DNA from: Kribbella capetownensis
Lineage (GTDB): Bacteria; Actinomycetota; Actinomycetes; Propionibacteriales; Kribbellaceae
Direction: 5' to 3'
Length of the DNA stretch: 64,000 nucleotides
NCBI RefSeq assembly: GCF_004331485.1
Contig: NZ_SJKD01000014.1
Coordinates: forward strand, 1 to 64,000
Positions within the stretch are counted from its first letter, which is position 1. Each line of letters starts with the position of its first letter. Position numbers and translations under genes: made by a program. Positions 59,571 to 64,000 of this stretch are shown here, piece by piece. The notes below the pieces were generated by a model. It was not told where the DNA came from and searched no databases. It saw only the letters and a program-made list of their open reading frames with translations.

Positions 59571-60161
59571 ATGGGCAACGTCATTGCCTCCGCCGTGGTG
59601 TCGCTCGACGGGTTCGTCGCGGACACCGAGGACGGCGTCGGGCCGTTGTTCGACTGGTACGGCAACGGTCCGGTCGAGATCTACGGCACCGACCAGGGCC
59701 GCCCGTTCCATGTCAGCCAAGCCAGCGCGGACTACATGAAGTCGACCTGGCCGAACATCGCGTCGTGCGTGATCGGGCGACGCCTGTTCGACATCACGAA
59801 CGGCTGGAACGGCGTACCGGCGGTGGGTGACCACGTCTTCGTCGTCACCCACGAGCCGCCGACCGACTGGCCCTTCCCGGACGCGCCGTTCACGTTCGTC
59901 AACGGGATCGAGAACGCGATCGCGCAGGCCAAGGAGCACGCCGGAGACCGAGACGTCAGCGTGACCGGTGGCAACCTCACCGGCCAGGCGATCGCGGCCG
60001 GACTGGTCGACGAGATCGCGTACAGCCTGGTCCCGGTGCTGTTCGGCACCGGCCGCAAGTTCTTCGGCGACTACGTCGGGCCGCAGGTCATGCTCGACGA
60101 CCCACGCGTGGTCCAGGGCGACCGCGTCACCCACCTGCACTACCGCGTGAGCAAAGGATGA
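59571..60161 (+). CDS. RibD C-terminal/DHFR-fold reductase 2
   Basis: A 196-residue paralogue of the preceding gene (ASAVVSLDGFVADTEDGVG; RDVSVTGGNLTGQAIAAGLVDEIAYSLVPVLFG). Start 3 bases after the previous stop. Its final 22 bases overlap the converging PTH2-type gene. The tandem pair suggests duplication and perhaps a heterodimer. Confidence 0.86.
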   Translation: MGNVIASAVVSLDGFVADTEDGVGPLFDWYGNGPVEIYGTDQGRPFHVSQASADYMKSTWPNIASCVIGRRLFDITNGWNGVPAVGDHVFVVTHEPPTDWPFPDAPFTFVNGIENAIAQAKEHAGDRDVSVTGGNLTGQAIAAGLVDEIAYSLVPVLFGTGRKFFGDYVGPQVMLDDPRVVQGDRVTHLHYRVSKG

Positions 60162-60778
60162 TCCGCGATGACGGTCCGGGACCCGGGCTCCACTTCGGTG
60201 AAGCCCGCGTCCTGCACCACCGGTAGTCCACTGGCCAGCAAGCTCTCCCATTGAGCAGCGCTTGCAGTGCGGACCGCCAGCGCGAAGTCCGCAGCAGCCC
60301 AGGCCTTCCGCCCGACTGTCGACAGCGCCCACCAGGCGAGATGCGCACCATGACCGCACTGCGCCATCGCCTTGCCGCTTGACATCTCCAGCTCCGGATT
60401 GATCCACAGCACGGGTACGCCGGGCTCCGGCGCCGCTGGGTCCTCGGGGTCTTCGAAGTCGGTGCCACTCACCTGCAGGTTGGCGAGCTCCGGCGGTACG
60501 GCGTCCACCGGGGTCGGCGGGAACACTCGGACCTCCGCGGTCACTCCGGTCATGGTGATGCCGGGAACGGATTCGGCCCGGCGCCACTCGATACCCCGGC
60601 AGCGTTTGACGATCTTCCGGATCCGATCGTCCTGCCAGGCGGTCATCGCCTCGGCCCACTCCCCCGCACCGCTCGATCGGTCGTCGGCCAGGATCGCGAG
60701 GACCGCCCGCGCCGCGGTTTCCAGCGCGTCGGTCTGCGCCGGCCGGGCGTTCTTCTCCACCCGCACCACCAGCGTCAT
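60140..60778 (-). CDS. Peptidyl-tRNA hydrolase (PTH2-like) family protein
   Basis: A 212-residue protein with a C-terminal PTH2-like domain (MSSGKAMAQCGHGAHLAWW...; LASGLPVVQDAGFTEVEPGSRTVIA) and an N-terminal 110-residue extension. PTH2 enzymes release peptides from peptidyl-tRNA; the bacterial role is less clear since Pth1 is usually present. The ATG at 60776-60778 has GGAG 6 bases upstream; a GTG at 60790 is the alternative. Confidence 0.78.
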   Translation of the reverse strand: MTLVVRVEKNARPAQTDALETAARAVLAILADDRSSGAGEWAEAMTAWQDDRIRKIVKRCRGIEWRRAESVPGITMTGVTAEVRVFPPTPVDAVPPELANLQVSGTDFEDPEDPAAPEPGVPVLWINPELEMSSGKAMAQCGHGAHLAWWALSTVGRKAWAAADFALAVRTASAAQWESLLASGLPVVQDAGFTEVEPGSRTVIADHPLLTR

Positions 60779-60840
60779 CACATGCTCCACGCTGTGAGTC
60801 TTTCAAACTTCTTGTCGGTCGATGGGGGTAGGTTGGCGCC

Positions 60841-61632
60841 ATGCAGCAGTACCTGGATCTTCTACGGCACGTGCTGGACAACGGGGTGCAGAAGGGCGAC
60901 CGGACCGGGACCGGCACGCTGAGCGTGTTCGGCCACCAGTCGCGCTACGACCTTCGCGCGGGATTCCCGGCGGTGACGACGAAGAAGCTGCATCTGCGGT
61001 CGGTGATCGGCGAGCTGATCTGGTTCCTCAGTGGCTCGACCAACGTCAAGTGGCTGCACGAGAACAACATCTCGATCTGGGACGAATGGGCCGACGCAGA
61101 CGGCGAGCTCGGTCCGGTCTACGGCTACCAATGGCGGTCCTGGCCGACGCCGGACGGCCGGCACGTCGACCAGATCGCCGGCGTGATCGAGTCGATCAAG
61201 AACAACCCGGACTCCCGCCGGCACATCGTGAACGCCTGGAACGTCGCGGACGTGGACAGCATGGCGTTGCCGCCCTGTCACACCATGTTCCAGTTCTACG
61301 TCGCCGACGGCCGGCTGTCCTGCCAGCTCTACCAGCGCTCCGCCGACATCTTCCTCGGGGTGCCGTTCAACATCGCGTCGTACGCGCTGCTGACCCACAT
61401 GGTCGCCCAGCAGACCGGACTCGAGGTCGGCGACTTCGTCCACACGCTCGGTGACGCACATCTGTACCTGAACCACCTGGACCAGGCCCGTCTGCAGCTG
61501 ACCCGGGAGCCCCGCGCGCTGCCGACCTTGAAGCTGGCGGCCCGCGACTCGATCGACTCCTACGAGATCGCCGACGTCGAGCTGATCGGCTACGACCCGC
61601 ACCCCGGCATCAAGGCCCCGATCGCCGTCTGA
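60841..61632 (+). CDS. thyA: Thymidylate synthase
   Basis: A 263-residue ThyA, which methylates dUMP to dTMP using methylene-tetrahydrofolate. Catalytic cysteine is in [15 protein letters not shown]; the dUMP-binding [29 protein letters not shown] and the C-terminal [10 protein letters not shown] are intact. Length matches the E. coli enzyme. ATG at 60841. No dihydrofolate reductase gene follows, and the DHFR-fold genes just upstream are RibD-type, on a separate operon. Confidence 0.95.
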   Translation: MQQYLDLLRHVLDNGVQKGDRTGTGTLSVFGHQSRYDLRAGFPAVTTKKLHLRSVIGELIWFLSGSTNVKWLHENNISIWDEWADADGELGPVYGYQWRSWPTPDGRHVDQIAGVIESIKNNPDSRRHIVNAWNVADVDSMALPPCHTMFQFYVADGRLSCQLYQRSADIFLGVPFNIASYALLTHMVAQQTGLEVGDFVHTLGDAHLYLNHLDQARLQLTREPRALPTLKLAARDSIDSYEIADVELIGYDPHPGIKAPIAV

Positions 61633-61779
61633 CCAGGTCCCTGAGCCGTCAGCGACAACGACTACGCAACGGGACCGTCACTTGGGCCTGGAACCGCGTA
61701 GATTGTGTGCGCGTCACGGAGGTGACAGTGCGCGCGGGTGACGGGGACGCCGCGCGGAGGCCACCGGAGGGGAACGACG

Positions 61780-63051
61780 ATGACCGAAGCCGACAACACA
61801 CCAGGTACGCCGGCAGCCGCGGCCGCCGCACAGCCGGCGATGTCGCCGCTGCAGCCGCCGACCGCGACCGCGCCGGGGCTGATACTGACCGCGCCGCCGC
61901 CGTCACAGCCGGTTGCCGCGACCGCCGCACCGAGCCTGGCGCCCGCGGTTGACGCTGCCGCCCTGCCCGGCCTCGACGCCAAGGTGGACACCTTCCTGAC
62001 CGCGCTGATGTCGGCCGAGCCGCGCTCGCCGGAGTTCGCGGCCAAGGCCAGTGACGTCCGCAGCATGGGCGACGTCGACATCCGCGCCGCCGCCGACAGC
62101 TCCAACCGGCTGCTCAAGTCGCCGGTGCGGGCGCTGCAGGAGGGCGGCCTGTCCGAGGGTTCGACCGTCGGCAAGACGCTGCTCGAACTGCGCCGTACGG
62201 TCGAGGACCTGGACCCGAAGGAAGCGACCGGGCCGAAGAAGCTGCTCGGGATGATCCCGTTCGGCGACAAGATCGAGGACTACTTCCGCAAGTACCAGAG
62301 CGCGCAGAGCCACCTCGAGGGCATCCTGCACGCGCTGCGCAACGGCCAGGACGAGCTCGGCAAGGACAACGCCGCGCTGAACCTGGAGAAGCAGCAACTC
62401 TGGGACGCGATGACCCGGCTGAACCAGTACGCGTACGTCGCCGAGCGGCTCGACTCCAGGCTGTCCGCGGCCATCGCCGAACTGGAGGCGACCAACCCGG
62501 ACAAGGCGAAGGCGTTCCGCGAGGACGTGCTGTTCTACGTCCGGCAGAAGCACCAGGACCTACTCACCCAGCTGGCCGTGTCGATCCAGAACTATCTGGC
62601 CATCGACATCGTGATCAAGAACAACATCGAGCTGATCAAGGGCGTCGACCGCGCGTCGACCACCACGGTCTCCGCGCTGCGTACGGCGGTCATCGTGGCG
62701 CAGGCCCTGAGCAACCAGAAGCTGGTGCTGGACCAGATCAGTGCGCTGAACACGACCACCAGCAACATGATCGAGCGCACCTCGCAGATGATGAAGGACA
62801 ACTCGGTCGCGATCCAGCAGCAGGCCGCGTCGGCGACGATCGGGCTGCCGCAACTGCAGGCCGCGTTCGCGAACATCTACGCGACCATGGACGCGATCGA
62901 CACGTTCAAGGTGGAGGCGCTGGACAACATGGCGGCCACCATCGGAACGCTGGAGACCGAGGTGACCAAGTCCCGCAGCTACCTGGAGCGGGTCGCCCAG
63001 CAGGACCAGCGAGTCGTTCACGGCAGCCTCGACCTCGACCTCGGTCGCTGA
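61780..63051 (+). CDS. telA: TelA-family toxic anion resistance protein
   Basis: A 423-residue protein. An Ala/Pro-rich disordered N-terminus (about 70 residues) precedes a long helical TelA domain (GPKKLLGMIPFGDKIEDYFRKYQSAQSHL; LYVRQKHQDLLTQLAVSIQNYLAIDIVIKNN-type region). Family members are linked to tellurite and antimicrobial tolerance; the mechanism is unclear. GGAGGGG at 6 bases before the ATG. First gene of a row continuing past the window end. Confidence 0.88.
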   Translation: MTEADNTPGTPAAAAAAQPAMSPLQPPTATAPGLILTAPPPSQPVAATAAPSLAPAVDAAALPGLDAKVDTFLTALMSAEPRSPEFAAKASDVRSMGDVDIRAAADSSNRLLKSPVRALQEGGLSEGSTVGKTLLELRRTVEDLDPKEATGPKKLLGMIPFGDKIEDYFRKYQSAQSHLEGILHALRNGQDELGKDNAALNLEKQQLWDAMTRLNQYAYVAERLDSRLSAAIAELEATNPDKAKAFREDVLFYVRQKHQDLLTQLAVSIQNYLAIDIVIKNNIELIKGVDRASTTTVSALRTAVIVAQALSNQKLVLDQISALNTTTSNMIERTSQMMKDNSVAIQQQAASATIGLPQLQAAFANIYATMDAIDTFKVEALDNMAATIGTLETEVTKSRSYLERVAQQDQRVVHGSLDLDLGR

Positions 63052-63081
63052 GTCGCGGACGCCGGCTAGCGAGGGGACTGC

Positions 63082-63675
63082 ATGGCGCTCGGTGCCCTGT
63101 TCTCAAGACTGAGTGGCTTGGCGCGGCTGACCGGCCGCAAGCAGGAGCCCGAGCCTGCCCCGACCCCCCGCGCGCCGACGAACGACGACCTGCTGGCGGC
63201 GCTGGTCCGCGTCGAGCAGCTGGTCGCGGACGGCGCCGTACCGGCCGTGGTCGCGTCGCGGGTCGGGCGAGTGGTCCGGGTGGTGCGGGAGACGATCCCG
63301 CGGCTGGGGAACCTCGGCGGGAGCGCCCAGGCGTACTCGGTGATGGCGACCGCGACGGACTATCTGCCGGAGGCGATCGGCGGCTACCTGCGGCTGCCAC
63401 GGCAGTGGGCGGACACGCGGCCGGTGGACCGGGGCAAGACCTCGCTGATGATCCTGATCGACCAGTTGGACCTCCTGGGCGCAACGATGGACAAGGTGTT
63501 CGACGCGGTGAACCGGGCCGACGCGGCGGCGCTGATCGCCCACGGCCGGTTCCTGCAGGAGAAGTTCGGCACCGGCTCCACCGGCGGAGGCCTGGCCCTC
63601 GGTCCGACGGCCTCGACCCCGCCACCCGACATCACCGGACCACTACAACCACCACCCGGACGAGGAGAGGCATGA
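63082..63675 (+). CDS. Hypothetical protein in telA operon
   Basis: A 197-residue protein: basic N-terminal 30 residues, a helical core (RVGRVVRVVRETIPRLGNLGGSAQAYSVMATATDYLPEAIGGYLRL) and a Pro/Gly-rich tail. No transmembrane segment is evident. Its stop overlaps the next ATG (ATGA). Co-occurs with telA here; resembles XpaC-type helical proteins only weakly, so no function is assigned. Confidence 0.72.
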   Translation: MALGALFSRLSGLARLTGRKQEPEPAPTPRAPTNDDLLAALVRVEQLVADGAVPAVVASRVGRVVRVVRETIPRLGNLGGSAQAYSVMATATDYLPEAIGGYLRLPRQWADTRPVDRGKTSLMILIDQLDLLGATMDKVFDAVNRADAAALIAHGRFLQEKFGTGSTGGGLALGPTASTPPPDITGPLQPPPGRGEA

Positions 63676-64000
63676 GCGGCGAGGGGGGACTCCGCGAGGC
63701 GCTGACCGAGCTGCTGGTCGTGGCCGGCCGGGCCGGTGTCGCCGAGGACCGCGCCCGCTCCGAGGCGCTGTCGCTCGCGGCCGCGCTGGCCGAGTCGGCG
63801 CCGGGCGCACCGGCCGACTGGAGCAAGGTGGTCGAGGGCGCGACGACGCAGGACTTCTTCGACGCCGCCGTCCGCGGCCGCCGGTGGCGCGGCGCACCGA
63901 CCGGCGCGCTGAGCGAGCTGATCGCCGACGGCTCGGCAGAGAAGGTCGCCTACGCGGAGGCACTCGCGGAGGTGGCATCGGCGGCATGCACGCTGGGCGA
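63672..64000 (+). CDS. Hypothetical protein, 3' end beyond window
   Basis: The frame from ATG 63672 is open to the last base (109 codons visible). It begins MSGEGGLREALTELLVVAGR and is Ala/Glu-rich with predicted helices and a central DWSKVVEGATTQDFFDAAV stretch. It overlaps the previous gene by 4 bp, so it is a third member of the telA operon. Not recognised. Confidence 0.65.
   Translation, partial: MSGEGGLREALTELLVVAGRAGVAEDRARSEALSLAAALAESAPGAPADWSKVVEGATTQDFFDAAVRGRRWRGAPTGALSELIADGSAEKVAYAEALAEVASAACTLG

Noticed and set aside
58963-60161. True dihydrofolate reductase paired with thyA
   Set aside because: The two proteins have RibD C-terminal-type sequences and lack the DHFR folate-site pattern; they belong to the ArsR-SRPBCC operon.
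61649-61779. Terminator after thyA
   Set aside because: No convincing stem-loop found in the 147 bp before telA.

Overview
This is a 64-kb chromosomal window from a high-GC Gram-positive actinobacterium. Supporting signs are strong GC bias at third codon positions, frequent GTG and TTG starts, Actinobacteria-restricted families (DUF2530, DUF3027, the XPB helicase with its helicase-associated partner, R2lox, DUF6454), LplB/YtcP-type sugar transporters without their own ATPase, and a large share of regulators paired with transporters. A soil Propionibacteriales genome such as Kribbella is my best guess by gene style; this is inference. I found no rRNA, tRNA, CRISPR array, integrase or recognisable transposase gene.

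Layout. 0.1-5.1 kb: NCS2 permease, DUF2530, DUF3027 and MFS genes, a set I recall as commonly adjacent in actinobacteria. 5.2-7.6 kb: DHA2 drug exporter with a divergent TetR. 7.6-9.6 kb: cold-shock protein and a HAD-LarE fusion. 9.7-11.3 kb: TetR-R2lox operon. 11.2-15.3 kb: MFS/LysR pair, YjbR protein, acyl-CoA ligase. 15.5-18.0 kb: Mrr-like nuclease and an MNT-HEPN toxin-antitoxin pair. 18.0-25.1 kb: mixed single genes (DUF6454, SIMPL, NRAMP, phosphoesterase, tautomerase, LysR, DUF427, hydrolase, GNAT). 25.2-29.2 kb: helicase-associated protein and XPB. 29.19-30.31 kb: a 1.1-kb insertion carrying one AbiEi/DUF559 nuclease gene between terminal inverted repeats and a 7-bp direct repeat. 30.3-36.6 kb: sialic-acid-type cluster (GntR, aldolase, sialidase, solute-binding protein, two permeases). 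36.7-43.6 kb: PAP2, HelD, two zinc-ribbon-like membrane proteins, MFS/ArsR pair. 43.7-49.4 kb: two giant receptor-like paralogues (HD-type domain, five membrane segments, PQQ-type propeller) around a Gfo/Idh oxidoreductase. 49.4-50.9 kb: a lone tuf3-type EF-Tu behind a leader peptide and alternative hairpins. 51.0-54.2 kb: DUF4031-CutC, then LacI and a small ORF between two long hairpins. 54.3-56.6 kb: two small membrane proteins and a multicopper oxidase. 56.6-60.2 kb: HTH/Clp-N/DUF998 operon divergent from ArsR/SRPBCC/two RibD-C reductases. 60.1-64 kb: PTH2, thyA and a TelA operon running off the end.

How the parts work together. Most of the window consists of small self-contained regulator-plus-effector modules, many with a visible palindrome at the regulator's own promoter. 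The most notable observations are the TIR-bounded nuclease cassette inserted in the XPB stop codon; the EF-Tu paralogue with changes at three positions linked to resistance against kirromycin, pulvomycin and GE2270A, behind what looks like an attenuator; the active/inactive pair of HD-propeller membrane proteins; and the HAD-LarE fusion with the three-cysteine set of iron-sulfur LarE enzymes.
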